A stretch of DNA of 40,473 nt from Bacteroidales bacterium KA00251. Its GTDB lineage: Bacteria > Bacteroidota > Bacteroidia > Bacteroidales > Porphyromonadaceae. Both the position numbers and the translations under genes were made by a program. The stretch's first letter is position 1. The number at the start of each line of letters is the position of its first letter. The stretch spans positions 104,158 through 144,630 of the forward strand of contig KQ959274.1 of assembly GCA_001552775.1 (NCBI GenBank), in the 5' to 3' direction. The notes beneath the pieces were generated by a model. That model made no database searches. It saw nothing but the letters and a program-made list of their open reading frames with translations, and was not told the origin of the DNA. This document shows, piece by piece, positions 9,211-17,381 of the stretch.

Positions 9211-10194
9211 TTATAGGGAGAAACGAAAGTCTATAAATTGATCTATACGCTGCAATAGTGTATCAGGAAAGGCCTTTTTATGCGAAGCAACCCACTGCTC
9301 AATTTGTTTTTTGTGGAGAAAGGATGCCTCTTGCGTGGAGGTCTTATGGTTTAGCATGGTTTGTAACTTCCGCATGAGTAGCCGAATTTCTTTTTCGGAA
9401 GGGCTCGCCCAGCTATCAATAAAGCGGTCAAAGATAATTTCCTCTGCAAGAGGAGAGGGGTGCACGAGATCTTCTGCATAAAAACGGTAGTCGCGAAGCT
9501 CGTCAAGCTGAATCTCATAGGCCGGGAAGTAGAAAAGATGGGAGGGGTAAGTAGCGACAAGTTGCTCTATCAGAAGGTGAAGTCGAGCTTTGCTCAATTG
9601 GCTATTGTGGGGACCATAGCCAAGATAGCGAATGGGACTAACTGTAAGAAGCACTGTTGCATCTGGATTGATCGTGAGGAGCTTCCTGATTGCCTTTGAA
9701 AAGTGCTCTTGCAAAAGGTCCAATGAGGCGAGCTCACAATCAAACTGTGAAGGAGGAAGCCGGTGGCAATTGGCCACTACCTTTCCCGATTGCCGTTCTC
9801 TGTATACAAAGGAAGATCCCAAGGTAAGTAAAATGTGTGAACTTTTACGCAGATATTTGCGTCCAAGGAGCAACTCTTGATTGATTCTTTCAAGTAGCTC
9901 TGTAGGGGAGGGGGAGCTATACTTACTATGGTGCATGAGACTGACATAGGAGTTTCCCACTTGGATGATATCCTCTTCTCCAAAAAGGAAGAGGTCGTCC
10001 ATCATCAACTCAAGCCCCTTGCTTATGGATAGTGGGTTGTAGAGTGTACCGAAGGGATTGATCGCTATGTCGTATCCGATTGAATTTAGGCGTCTACCAA
10101 TAGCTTCGCTAAAGCAACTTCCCAAAGATAGAAGAGGGCTAGCATAGCTAAAACAGTACTCTATGGGAGCATGCTCTACCTCCACATGGCTCAT
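9211..10194 (-). CDS. GSCFA-domain protein
   Basis: A 327-residue member of the GSCFA family, named from the motif seen here as LLSLGSCFSEAIGRRL. Family members look like SGNH/GDSL-type hydrolases, with the serine in the GSCF block and a late DLVHPS block (here AEDLVHPSPLAE) as the likely catalytic Asp-His. No substrate is established. A longer frame runs up to 10281 from a TTG codon, but that TTG is the -33 box of a good promoter whose -7 box is at 10251-10258. The transcript therefore starts inside that extension. I chose ATG 10194, which also puts the family motif at the usual distance from the N terminus; ATG 10224 is an alternative. First gene of the left block. Confidence 0.88.
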   Translation of the reverse strand: MSHVEVEHAPIEYCFSYASPLLSLGSCFSEAIGRRLNSIGYDIAINPFGTLYNPLSISKGLELMMDDLFLFGEEDIIQVGNSYVSLMHHSKYSSPSPTELLERINQELLLGRKYLRKSSHILLTLGSSFVYRERQSGKVVANCHRLPPSQFDCELASLDLLQEHFSKAIRKLLTINPDATVLLTVSPIRYLGYGPHNSQLSKARLHLLIEQLVATYPSHLFYFPAYEIQLDELRDYRFYAEDLVHPSPLAEEIIFDRFIDSWASPSEKEIRLLMRKLQTMLNHKTSTQEASFLHKKQIEQWVASHKKAFPDTLLQRIDQFIDFRFSL

Positions 10195-10250
10195 TAGCTT
10201 ATAGTTAACCTCTTTTTTTCTCATCAGTACATGCTGTAGCCTATATGCTA

Positions 10251-10281
10251 CAAAGGTACATATAGTTACCCACCTAGCCAA
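10251..10281 (-). promoter_or_regulatory. Promoter of the GSCFA-murF/alr-dnaG block
   Basis: On the minus strand TTG (10279-10281) is followed by 20 bases and then TACCTTTG (10251-10258), matching the Bacteroidota sigma consensus TTG-N19-21-TAnnTTTG. The start of transcription should be near 10244, about 50 bases before ATG 10194. I see no comparable box in the short gaps between the downstream genes. Confidence 0.75.
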
Positions 10282-10392
10282 TTAGCAAAGTGTGGAAGAT
10301 GGTATTTGCTTTCTCTCTGTAGCAAGAAAGGAGCAGGGGTCTTTTAGTCTATTCTAATCAGAAAATAAACGTTGGGAGCCCGTAGAAAAAAA

Positions 10393-10480
10393 GTTCCGAG
10401 AGAATTTGTGAAATGTTCCGAGAGAATTTGTGAAATGTTCCGAGAGATTTTTAGAAAAGTTCCGAGAGATTTGGCGAAAT
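10393..10480. repeat. 22-base tandem repeat array, four units
   Basis: Four adjacent 22-base units start at 10393, 10415, 10437 and 10459. All begin GTTCCGAGAGA; units 1 and 2 are identical, while 3 and 4 differ in the second half. A shortened copy of the core appears 24 bases further on at 10484. The core and period match the array at 1-66, in the same orientation. The array sits between two divergent transcription units. No spacer sequence is present. Confidence 0.92.
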
Positions 10481-10597
10481 TTCTTCCGAGTCTTTTTCCG
10501 AAAAGTGCTCTTCGTGGGAATCGTTTCTATCAAAGGGATTGCCTTTTGTGTTGATAAGTGGTTGTGCCAAAATGGAAATCCTTCCTATGGAAATGGT

Positions 10598-10605
10598 TAC
10601 CTTTG
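10598..10605 (+). promoter_or_regulatory. Possible rnz promoter (-7 box)
   Basis: TACCTTTG at 10598-10605 matches the Bacteroidota -7 box and lies just six bases before the chosen rnz ATG at 10612. If used, transcription would begin at or next to the start codon and give a leaderless mRNA. No TTG is seen 19-21 bases upstream, so this is weaker than the other promoters. Confidence 0.35.
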
Positions 10606-10611
10606 CTCTGT

Positions 10612-11529
10612 ATGGAAAGTATCGCTTTGCACATTTTGGGGTGTGGAAGTGCTCTTCCCACAGTGGAACACTGGCCTACTTCTCAGGCTCTTGTCGTAAG
10701 AGGAAAGGTCTTTTTGATAGATTGTGGAGAAGGTTGTCAGCTTATGCTCCGAAAGCAACGGATTAGCTTTTCTCGTATTGTGGCTCTTTTTGTGAGTCAT
10801 CTCCATGGAGATCATCTGTTTGGACTGCCTGGACTCTTAGGTACTCTCGCGCTACTGGGACGCACAGGTACCTTAAAAATATATGGACCTCAAGGAATAG
10901 CCGAGTTTGTTGATTTCATTCAGTCGCACTTTATGAGTTATACTGATGCTTACCCCATTGAAGTGTATGAGCACTCCACTACGGAGAGCCAAACGGTCTT
11001 TGAGGATCCTTCACTAAAGGTTTCAACACTTCCTCTCGTGCATCGTATCCCTACAGCAGGGTACCTTTTTGAAGAAAAGTGTGCTGCACTCCACCTTGAT
11101 AAGGCTGCTACAGATTTCTACAAAATTCCTTTAGCAGACTATCCCGAGATTTTGCTTGGAGCTCCATACGCCTTGCCTGATGGAAGAGTGATTCCTAATA
11201 GTCACCTTACACGTAAAGGAAGAACACCGAGAAAGTATGCCTTTTGCACGGATACTAAGTACAATCCTCAGTTGTCCTCTCTTGTAAAGGGGGTAGATCT
11301 CTTGTACCATGAGTCGACCTACCTTGAGGTAGATAGAGAACGAGCAGAGAGTCACTTTCACAGTACAGCTGCTGAGGCGGCAAAGATTGCCCAAGAGGCT
11401 GGAGCGAAGCGTCTCCTTTTAGGACACTACTCTTCTCGCTATAGCGATACTTCGCTTTTTTTGAAAGAGGCACAAGCGATATTCCCGAATACTCTTGCCT
11501 CGTATGAAGGAATGACTTTAGAATTGTAA
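10612..11529 (+). CDS. rnz: Ribonuclease Z (tRNA 3' endonuclease)
   Basis: A 305-residue metallo-beta-lactamase fold enzyme that trims the 3' trailer from tRNA precursors. The zinc motif SHLHGDH is at residues 62-68, preceded by the family start HILGCGSALPT. Later metal-ligand blocks include CTDT and GHYSSRY, with LLGHYS near the C terminus. The frame stays open upstream to a GTG at 10558, but the ATG at 10612 gives the usual length and puts the conserved HILGCGSA block at residues 7-14, as in relatives. First of a plus-strand set followed at 35 bases by the NlpC/P60 gene. Confidence 0.95.
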   Translation: MESIALHILGCGSALPTVEHWPTSQALVVRGKVFLIDCGEGCQLMLRKQRISFSRIVALFVSHLHGDHLFGLPGLLGTLALLGRTGTLKIYGPQGIAEFVDFIQSHFMSYTDAYPIEVYEHSTTESQTVFEDPSLKVSTLPLVHRIPTAGYLFEEKCAALHLDKAATDFYKIPLADYPEILLGAPYALPDGRVIPNSHLTRKGRTPRKYAFCTDTKYNPQLSSLVKGVDLLYHESTYLEVDRERAESHFHSTAAEAAKIAQEAGAKRLLLGHYSSRYSDTSLFLKEAQAIFPNTLASYEGMTLEL

Positions 11530-11564
11530 AGAATGCTTCCCTCTAACCATCTAACCGATTGATT

Positions 11565-12302
11565 ATGAAGATCCCGCAGAATACTTTATTGAGAAAAATA
11601 GGATTTATAGCTTTCCTCTCCTTTGTCTTTTGTCTAGTCAATGGATGTGGATTGCGTGCCGTAACCTTAACGGCAGAGGATTTCCGCCTAAGCGATGAGG
11701 TGGCTGTATACAACGAGAAAGGAAACTTTCTGCCTCATCCCGATTGTTTAGCTTATACGAAACTCGCTGTGAAGCCTACAGAGGACTTTATACAAGACTT
11801 GATAAAGCTGGGAAAACGTTACTTAGGAAAGCCTTATCGCTATCGTGGAGCCTCACCTTGGCCATTTGACTGCTCGGGCTATATGCGTTTCCTCTTTGGT
11901 AGCTTTGGCGTGAAACTACCTGGTTCTTCGGCGGCGATCTCACAAGCTACAATTCCCGTGAAGCAGCCTGTTCCTGGTGATCTTGTTTTCTTTAAGGGAA
12001 GAAATCGTAAAAGTAACCGTGTAGGGCATGTAGCCTTGGTCGTAGAAGTGAAGTCAAACGGAGGGATCGTGATGTTGCATAGTACCAATCAGCGTGGTGT
12101 CGTTATCGAGGAGGTGGATAAAAACTACTATTTTTCTTCTCGTTTCTTGGATGTGAGACGCATCCCAAAGTTGGATAGCCAGTTAGACTCTAGTAAGAAA
12201 GAGAAGGAGGACGGAATGGAAATACAGCCACCTCGGTTCGTGCATGGTACGCTCGTGCCCGAGATTTTACAGGTACCCTCTGTGATCAGTTTACAGGGAT
12301 AA
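11565..12302 (+). CDS. NlpC/P60 lipoprotein peptidoglycan hydrolase
   Basis: A 245-residue lipoprotein (lipobox VNGC, Cys28) with an NlpC/P60 cysteine-peptidase domain over about residues 75-190. The catalytic triad can be placed at C103 in FDCSGYMRFL, H155 in RVGHVALVV and H172 in LHSTNQRG. Such enzymes cut peptide stems of the cell wall, usually the gamma-D-Glu to diamino acid bond. About 50 residues after the domain have no recognised role. The ATG at 11565 is preferred to an in-frame TTG two codons upstream. The stop is four bases before dgt, so the two are cotranscribed. Confidence 0.9.
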   Translation: MKIPQNTLLRKIGFIAFLSFVFCLVNGCGLRAVTLTAEDFRLSDEVAVYNEKGNFLPHPDCLAYTKLAVKPTEDFIQDLIKLGKRYLGKPYRYRGASPWPFDCSGYMRFLFGSFGVKLPGSSAAISQATIPVKQPVPGDLVFFKGRNRKSNRVGHVALVVEVKSNGGIVMLHSTNQRGVVIEEVDKNYYFSSRFLDVRRIPKLDSQLDSSKKEKEDGMEIQPPRFVHGTLVPEILQVPSVISLQG

Positions 12303-12306
12303 CACT

Positions 12307-13659
12307 ATGACGTGGGAAAAGCTAATCTCCAACCTCCGCTGGGGAAGGGAAGAGGAGCAAAAAAGCCTTATTGGTAACAGTGGGTCTAAAGGGGCAGGTC
12401 GAAGGAGCTATTTTGAGCAGGACTATGATAGGTTGGTCTTTAGCACAGCTTTTCGCCGTTTACAAAACAAAGCGCAGGTTTTTCCCCTTCCTTCCAATGT
12501 ATTTGTGCATAACCGTCTTACGCATAGTCTAGAAGTGAGTTGTGTGGCTCGCTCCTTGGGCAGTATATGTGGTGAGCAATTGGAAGAAAAATATGGCGAC
12601 TTGTCTTTTACCTCGTTTGATCTATCCTCAATAGTGGCTACTGCAGCATTAGCACACGATTTGGGAAATCCTCCTTTTGGGCATAGTGGGGAGCGTGCGA
12701 TCTCTTCTTACTTTGCTGAAGGAGAGGGCATGAAGTGGAAAGATAAAGTAAGAAAAGAGGGTGGACGCTGGGAAGATTTTCTTCACTTTGAGGGAAATGC
12801 CAATACCTTTCGTCTTCTAACCCACACTTTCGTGGGGCGACGTAAGGGTGGTTTTTCGCTTACCTATACGACACTTGCGGCTACGGTTAAATATCCCTGT
12901 CCTTCTACACAGGCCACTCCATCTGGAAAGTTCGGATTTTTTGAGCCTGAGGAGCGGACTTATCGACAGGTTGCTAACCATTTAGGCTTGGAGAGTAAAG
13001 AGCAAAAAGGGGTCTTCTTCCGTCATCCCCTTGTCTATCTCGTAGAGGCTGCTGATGATATTTGCTACGAGATTATGGATTTGGAAGATGCCTATAAACT
13101 TAAAATCCTCTCTTATGATGAGGTGAAAAAGCTAATGCTAGGTTTTTTTGCCGGGACAGAGGAGCTAAGTAGGATTAAAGAGACGATTGCTACGATTGAA
13201 GATCGCAATGAAAAAGTTGCCTACATGAGGAGCAATGTGATCAATAAATTGGTCGGTGAGGTAAGTGAGATCTTCATCCAAAATGAGCCTCTTATACTAA
13301 GCGGAGCCTTTAAAGGGTCTTTGATACAGTCTTTGGAAGGACATTCTCAACAAGCTTATAAAGCTGCTACACGTACTGCCTACAATAGAATATATTCCTC
13401 CCATGATGTGGTAGATGTGGAGCTGGCTGGGCATCGTATTTTTGCTGAGCTTATCGACAGAATGATGTTTGCATTAGAAAATCCCCAGTCAAGCTATAGT
13501 GCAGCTTTTTTACGACGAGTAAGCAGTCAGTACGATACGCGGGTAGAGGGAACGTATGGCAAGCTCCTTACAACACTGGACTATATCTCTGGAATGACAG
13601 ACCTCTATGCATTGAATCTTTACCGCAATATCACAGGAATGAATCTCCCTCATGCGTGA
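12307..13659 (+). CDS. dgt: Deoxyguanosinetriphosphate triphosphohydrolase
   Basis: A 450-residue HD-superfamily dNTPase that splits dGTP to deoxyguanosine and triphosphate. Metal ligands are visible as H73 in NRLTHSLEV and the H117-D118 pair in ALAHDLGNPPFGH, with the conserved FSTAFRRLQNKAQVF block near residues 45-59. A later conserved segment, YLVEAADDICYEIMDLEDA, carries the last metal-binding aspartate. Length and motif order are normal for the dgt family. It lies four bases after the NlpC/P60 gene. Such enzymes tune dNTP pools and in some bacteria limit phages; nothing nearby suggests a defence role here. Confidence 0.95.
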   Translation: MTWEKLISNLRWGREEEQKSLIGNSGSKGAGRRSYFEQDYDRLVFSTAFRRLQNKAQVFPLPSNVFVHNRLTHSLEVSCVARSLGSICGEQLEEKYGDLSFTSFDLSSIVATAALAHDLGNPPFGHSGERAISSYFAEGEGMKWKDKVRKEGGRWEDFLHFEGNANTFRLLTHTFVGRRKGGFSLTYTTLAATVKYPCPSTQATPSGKFGFFEPEERTYRQVANHLGLESKEQKGVFFRHPLVYLVEAADDICYEIMDLEDAYKLKILSYDEVKKLMLGFFAGTEELSRIKETIATIEDRNEKVAYMRSNVINKLVGEVSEIFIQNEPLILSGAFKGSLIQSLEGHSQQAYKAATRTAYNRIYSSHDVVDVELAGHRIFAELIDRMMFALENPQSSYSAAFLRRVSSQYDTRVEGTYGKLLTTLDYISGMTDLYALNLYRNITGMNLPHA

Positions 13660-13737
13660 AACTTGCTGGTCGTACTTAGGAGCAGTTAAGTTTTCGCACT
13701 TCGTACTATAACCTTTCCATCTGGTTGGTGAAAAGAG

Positions 13738-15150
13738 ATGAAAAAAAACAAAACGAACTCCCCCAAGCAAGCTATTGCTGAAAAAGAAAAAGAGAAGAAG
13801 ATGAGCCTATTTCGAAGGCTTAAACTTTACTTTCTGCGGGCAAATCATCTTGTAAATAAGGATATATGGCGAGCATCACAAGGGAAAAAACAATCCTTTT
13901 GGAGATCCCTTTTGAGAGTGCTAGTCGTTTCGGTAAGGGGATATACCAGAGATAACATAGCTCGTCGGGCAGCTTCGTTAGCCTATCGCTCCATATTGGC
14001 AATTGTACCACTCCTTGCAATACTTATAGGCGTAGCAAAGGGTTTTGGTTTGCAGGAAAGATTTGCATCGGCCCTGGAGGAAATTGGGCCCATGCACCGA
14101 CAAGAGTGGGAAAGCATCTATACCTTCGTTGAAAATACCTTGGAGTATGCCAATGGAGGTCTCTTTATGGGGATTGGTTTAATCTCCCTTCTCTATATGG
14201 TGTATAACCTTCTTTTTGATATTGAACAAAACCTCAATCAAGTGTGGGGGATTAGTTCTAATCGTGCGGTGAAAAGTAGGATCGTCATTTATTTGGGGTT
14301 ACTGCTGATATTGCCTATTTTGATGGTGACCGCTTCAGGGCTTACACTGACTATGCGTACGCTAACCAGTACCTTCTTAGGAGATTACCTTATACTTGGT
14401 GGTACGGCATCCTTTATGCTTAAGTTGGTGCCTTTTATCCTGATAATATTGGCTTTTACGGGGTTGTTTTTAATCCTGCCCAATACGAAGGTGAAGTTTG
14501 TACCCGCTCTTATTGGTGGCGCATTAGCAGGTGCAGCTTTCCAGCTTTTTCAAATGCTCTATATGACAGGGATGGTGTGGATCTCACGTTATAGTGCGAT
14601 TTATGGAAGTTTAGCCTTCTTTTTCCTCCTCCTATTATGGATGCAACTGACCTGGACCATTACACTCTTTAGTGCTAAGATGGCTTTTGCTATTCAAAAC
14701 ATTGAGAGTTTCCTCTACATCAACGAAGTAAATAACGCATCGCGTAGATATACCGATTTCCTTACATTGGTTGTTTTTCATAGTATAATTCATCGTTTTA
14801 TCCGCAATGATGGGGCTAAACCTCACTCTATAGAGAGCATTAGTAAAGAGTGTGAGATCCCAGTCCGCATGGTGTGCCGTATTATAGATACCCTCTTGTC
14901 ACTTCGCTTGATTGTGGAGACCATTGATGAGGAGTCTCGAGAAAGAGGACACTTTGTGCCTCTTACTAGCCCTGAAACGATCACAGCTGGAGAGCTTTTT
15001 AATATGCTTGATCAAAATGGTACAGAAGATTTCGAAATCGATGAAAATACCACTTATGTCGATCTGTGGCAAGCTACTCTGGATTCACGAAAAGGATTTG
15101 AAATAACTTCAGCACCTATTGCTAGCTTAGAGTTGCACGCTGAAAAGTAA
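13738..15150 (+). CDS. YihY/BrkB family membrane protein
   Basis: A 470-residue inner-membrane protein of the YihY/BrkB family, older name RNase BN, which is a misnomer. Family signs are RRAASLAYRSILAIVPLLAI near the first membrane segment, a WGI block after the second, and the pattern PNTKVKFVPALIGGALAGA. Six membrane segments are expected between residues about 65 and 320. The N terminus is very lysine-rich. The last 150 residues are soluble and look like a winged-helix regulator (SIESISKECEIPVRMVCRII). Function is not established for the family. It begins 78 bases after dgt with no clear promoter between. Confidence 0.88.
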   Translation: MKKNKTNSPKQAIAEKEKEKKMSLFRRLKLYFLRANHLVNKDIWRASQGKKQSFWRSLLRVLVVSVRGYTRDNIARRAASLAYRSILAIVPLLAILIGVAKGFGLQERFASALEEIGPMHRQEWESIYTFVENTLEYANGGLFMGIGLISLLYMVYNLLFDIEQNLNQVWGISSNRAVKSRIVIYLGLLLILPILMVTASGLTLTMRTLTSTFLGDYLILGGTASFMLKLVPFILIILAFTGLFLILPNTKVKFVPALIGGALAGAAFQLFQMLYMTGMVWISRYSAIYGSLAFFFLLLLWMQLTWTITLFSAKMAFAIQNIESFLYINEVNNASRRYTDFLTLVVFHSIIHRFIRNDGAKPHSIESISKECEIPVRMVCRIIDTLLSLRLIVETIDEESRERGHFVPLTSPETITAGELFNMLDQNGTEDFEIDENTTYVDLWQATLDSRKGFEITSAPIASLELHAEK

Positions 15151-15239
15151 TTTTCAGGGCATTCCCAGGAGAGCATGTCGGGCATAAACGAGAAGATAAA
15201 TTCCCCTCTTTCCTAGACTCCTTGACAATATTCTATGCG

Positions 15240-15254
15240 ACGAATAGGATTCGT
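15240..15254. promoter_or_regulatory. Inverted repeat abutting -33 box (possible operator)
   Basis: ACGAAT, three bases, ATTCGT form a 6-base perfect inverted repeat directly against the TTTG -33 box of the envelope operon promoter. The position would suit a repressor or activator site. A chance palindrome cannot be excluded. Confidence 0.3.
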
Positions 15255-15286
15255 TTGGCGTAGTTCGTTCCTTATTCCTATCTTTG
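15254..15286 (+). promoter_or_regulatory. Promoter of the porG-uppS-bamA operon
   Basis: TTTG at 15254-15257, 21 bases, then TATCTTTG at 15279-15286: a close match to the Bacteroidota consensus. Transcription should start near 15293, giving an 18-base leader before ATG 15311. It drives the lipoprotein, porG, uppS, bamA, skp, skp and flavoprotein genes. Confidence 0.8.
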
Positions 15287-15310
15287 TAAAGAATTAGTGT
15301 AGCGTAAAAG

Positions 15311-16699
15311 ATGAAAATAAAAGAGATAATACCCCTTCTACTCATTGTTTCTTTTCTGGTATCCATGCTTGCGAGCTGTGGCGGTAACAGAGGAAAAGAA
15401 AAGACTCCTACAGTGCAGACTGTGCAGGTCCTGTCTCTGAAAATGAGTAGCAAAGAGCTCTCAGAGCTTTCCCATACCTTTTTCTCAATTGATCATCGCA
15501 AAGGGATCATCTTTAATGCTACACCTTTGCCTTATCTTTCGCATTTTAAGAAAGTGAAATTGGAGGTGAATACCTTGTCCACCAACGAGGTGAAAGTCTT
15601 TGTAGATGGACAAGAAAGAAAACAAAAGGCGGATTCTGTAAATCTGGAAGGCTGGGAAAAAGGTGTAAGAATAGAGATTCAGAACAAAGAGAAGTCGATG
15701 AATAAGAGCTATAAATTAGTAATAAAACGCTACCAATTCGACCCTCTCCTTTTTACTTGGAAAAACCTTGGTAAAGAGCTCTTGCCTGAATCCAGTGGAG
15801 TCGAAAATCGCTCGCTTGCAGAGAGTGGAGACGACTTGTTCTTAGCTTATCATTACAGCGACAAAACCTCTATTTACAAAGCTCACAAACAAGCTCCTAC
15901 AGCGTGGACTTTATGGGGAAGTACCCCTATAAAAACAAAGCGTTGCTTTGCTCTTAATGCCGATAAAATTCTTCTTGTTGGAGTGGACAACAAGCTCTTC
16001 CTATACGATGCTAAGGTCGCCCAAACGAAACCTCTAAGTCTGTCTTTCGGTGACGGAGTGAAAATAGAACAAGCCATGGGAGCCTTTCTCCTCCCAGGAA
16101 CGAGCCAAGCCATGCTTTGTCTCGTTGTGTCGAAGAGTGGCACTCATAAATTTGCAAATGCACTTCTAGAGCTAAGCAGTGGTACTCTTGTGTCTCAGAA
16201 GCTCGGATATGATATACTCGCGCGCTTCCCTTATAAATTCTTTGACAGTAAGGTGATTGTAGAAGCTAACTATCCGAAGTTAATCGCCATTGGCGGAAGA
16301 ACGGAACTCAATAAAAGTGGACTATCCGTCTCCTTATGGAGTACAACCACAGGAATGGATTGGTTAACTGCTAAAGGTAGCCAACAAAGTGCTTTTATTC
16401 CGCATACAGATTGTGTGCCAACACTGGTTTACGAAAAAATATTGAAGCGGTATTACCTCTATCTTCCTTTGCCCCAGGATGGATATCATGTCTACTATAG
16501 CGACAATGGTACAGATTGGAAGGAAGGCGACCGAAAGATAATGCTCCACCTTGAAGGAGAAGAAATTGGAGGAGTAAAAGATATGCTTGGATATACCCTC
16601 AACGAGCACAGTGTAGTGTTACTTGGTGGTAAGGATACATCTGGGAATTGGCTCCGTTCAGTGTGGATGGGCAAGCCTAAAATCTATGAGGAAAACTAG
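15311..16699 (+). CDS. DUF6242-like lipoprotein
   Basis: A 462-residue lipoprotein (lipobox LASC, Cys23) of a type seen in Bacteroidales upstream of porG; I assign it to the DUF6242 class from overall pattern and gene order. After the linker comes a small beta domain (about residues 35-140) resembling cadherin-like or Ig modules, then a region with repeated short beta-blade phrases (SGDDLFLAYH, DGYHVYYSDNGTDW, VVLLGGKDTSGNW), which suggests a beta-propeller sensor or binding domain. No catalytic residues are recognised. First gene after a strong promoter; its end overlaps the porG start by 14 bases, so expression is coupled to the secretion gene. Confidence 0.78.
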   Translation: MKIKEIIPLLLIVSFLVSMLASCGGNRGKEKTPTVQTVQVLSLKMSSKELSELSHTFFSIDHRKGIIFNATPLPYLSHFKKVKLEVNTLSTNEVKVFVDGQERKQKADSVNLEGWEKGVRIEIQNKEKSMNKSYKLVIKRYQFDPLLFTWKNLGKELLPESSGVENRSLAESGDDLFLAYHYSDKTSIYKAHKQAPTAWTLWGSTPIKTKRCFALNADKILLVGVDNKLFLYDAKVAQTKPLSLSFGDGVKIEQAMGAFLLPGTSQAMLCLVVSKSGTHKFANALLELSSGTLVSQKLGYDILARFPYKFFDSKVIVEANYPKLIAIGGRTELNKSGLSVSLWSTTTGMDWLTAKGSQQSAFIPHTDCVPTLVYEKILKRYYLYLPLPQDGYHVYYSDNGTDWKEGDRKIMLHLEGEEIGGVKDMLGYTLNEHSVVLLGGKDTSGNWLRSVWMGKPKIYEEN

Positions 16700-17381
16700 T
16701 CTTATATTGCTCCTTTTCATCTCCTCAATATGGACTGCTACCATTGAGGCTCAAGAGTATAAGTATGAGCTAGGAATCTCCCTAGGGCCTGTAGGGTACT
16801 TGGGAGATGCCAATCCTCAAGTTCCATTTAGTACTCTTGGGGTAGGAGCTTTAGTACAAGCTAGGTACAATATCAACTTCCGCATGGTTGCTCACTTATC
16901 TGTAGGATATCAGCTTTTTCGAGGAAAAACAAAACTTCAAGATACGAGGTTCCCGAATGACCCTACTTTAAAGTTTTCAACCTCAACAATCCTTCTCAAT
17001 CCTGCTTTTGAGTATAACTTTTTCCCTTATAGCGATAAGTATCCTTTTCTTCAGACTAAACGAATGACCCCTTATATTTCTTTGGGGATGGCTTTGGGGC
17101 TTGGATTTAAGCAGACAGGAGGAGTCTTTTTTATGCCAGGACTTACAGGGGCAATAGGACTTAAATACAAAGTAGCAAACCGCTGGAACTTGCAATTGCA
17201 ACTGAGTGGAATGCACTTCTTTACGGATGCACTGGAGTCTGGTGGAAAATCTGCGAATACTTTGAATAACCCTTATGGAGTGGCTCAGCGTCCTTGGAAA
17301 GGAAATGATGGAGCTGTGACCATTCTTTTGGGGATATCATATGAATTTGGAGCAAAAACAGTAGAGTGTAGAAAGCTATGA
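16686..17381 (+). CDS. porG: PorG, type IX secretion outer-membrane protein
   Basis: A 231-residue outer-membrane beta-barrel protein of the DUF6089/PorG family. It has a signal peptide (MRKTSLILLLF to about residue 22, ending IEAQ) and then the family opening ELGISLGPVGYLGDAN, alternating beta strands, and a late segment PYISLGMALGLGFKQTGG. In P. gingivalis, PorG is a component of the type IX secretion system that exports gingipains. The order lipoprotein-porG-uppS-bamA-skp-skp seen here supports the call. The frame extends upstream to 16623, but the signal peptide fixes the start at ATG 16686, inside the end of the previous gene. The stop overlaps uppS in an ATGA. Confidence 0.85.
   Translation: MRKTSLILLLFISSIWTATIEAQEYKYELGISLGPVGYLGDANPQVPFSTLGVGALVQARYNINFRMVAHLSVGYQLFRGKTKLQDTRFPNDPTLKFSTSTILLNPAFEYNFFPYSDKYPFLQTKRMTPYISLGMALGLGFKQTGGVFFMPGLTGAIGLKYKVANRWNLQLQLSGMHFFTDALESGGKSANTLNNPYGVAQRPWKGNDGAVTILLGISYEFGAKTVECRKL

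Larger units (their letters stand above)
10195..10611. other. Divergent intergenic region with repeat array
   Basis: These 417 bases separate the minus-strand GSCFA operon from the plus-strand rnz operon. They hold the GSCFA promoter, the 22-base repeat array at 10393-10480 with degenerate remains up to about 10503, and a possible rnz promoter at the right edge. The small open frames that cross the array only reflect the repeat and are not genes. Confidence 0.7.

Noticed and set aside
10393-10480. CRISPR array
   Set aside because: Same reason: contiguous tandem units, no spacers.
10372-10554. 60-residue open frame with a repeated CSERICEMFRE-like peptide
   Set aside because: It is the 22-base tandem array read in one frame; the repeat is not a multiple of three, there is no family feature, and the frame lies between divergent promoters.
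12307-13659. dgt as part of an antiphage defence locus
   Set aside because: Some dNTPases act in defence, but here dgt is coupled to an NlpC/P60 lipoprotein gene and no nuclease, toxin or sensor gene is nearby; the housekeeping reading is simpler.
13738-15150. Ribonuclease BN activity
   Set aside because: The RNase BN name for YihY/BrkB proteins is a historical error; the true RNase Z/BN type enzyme here is rnz at 10612-11529.
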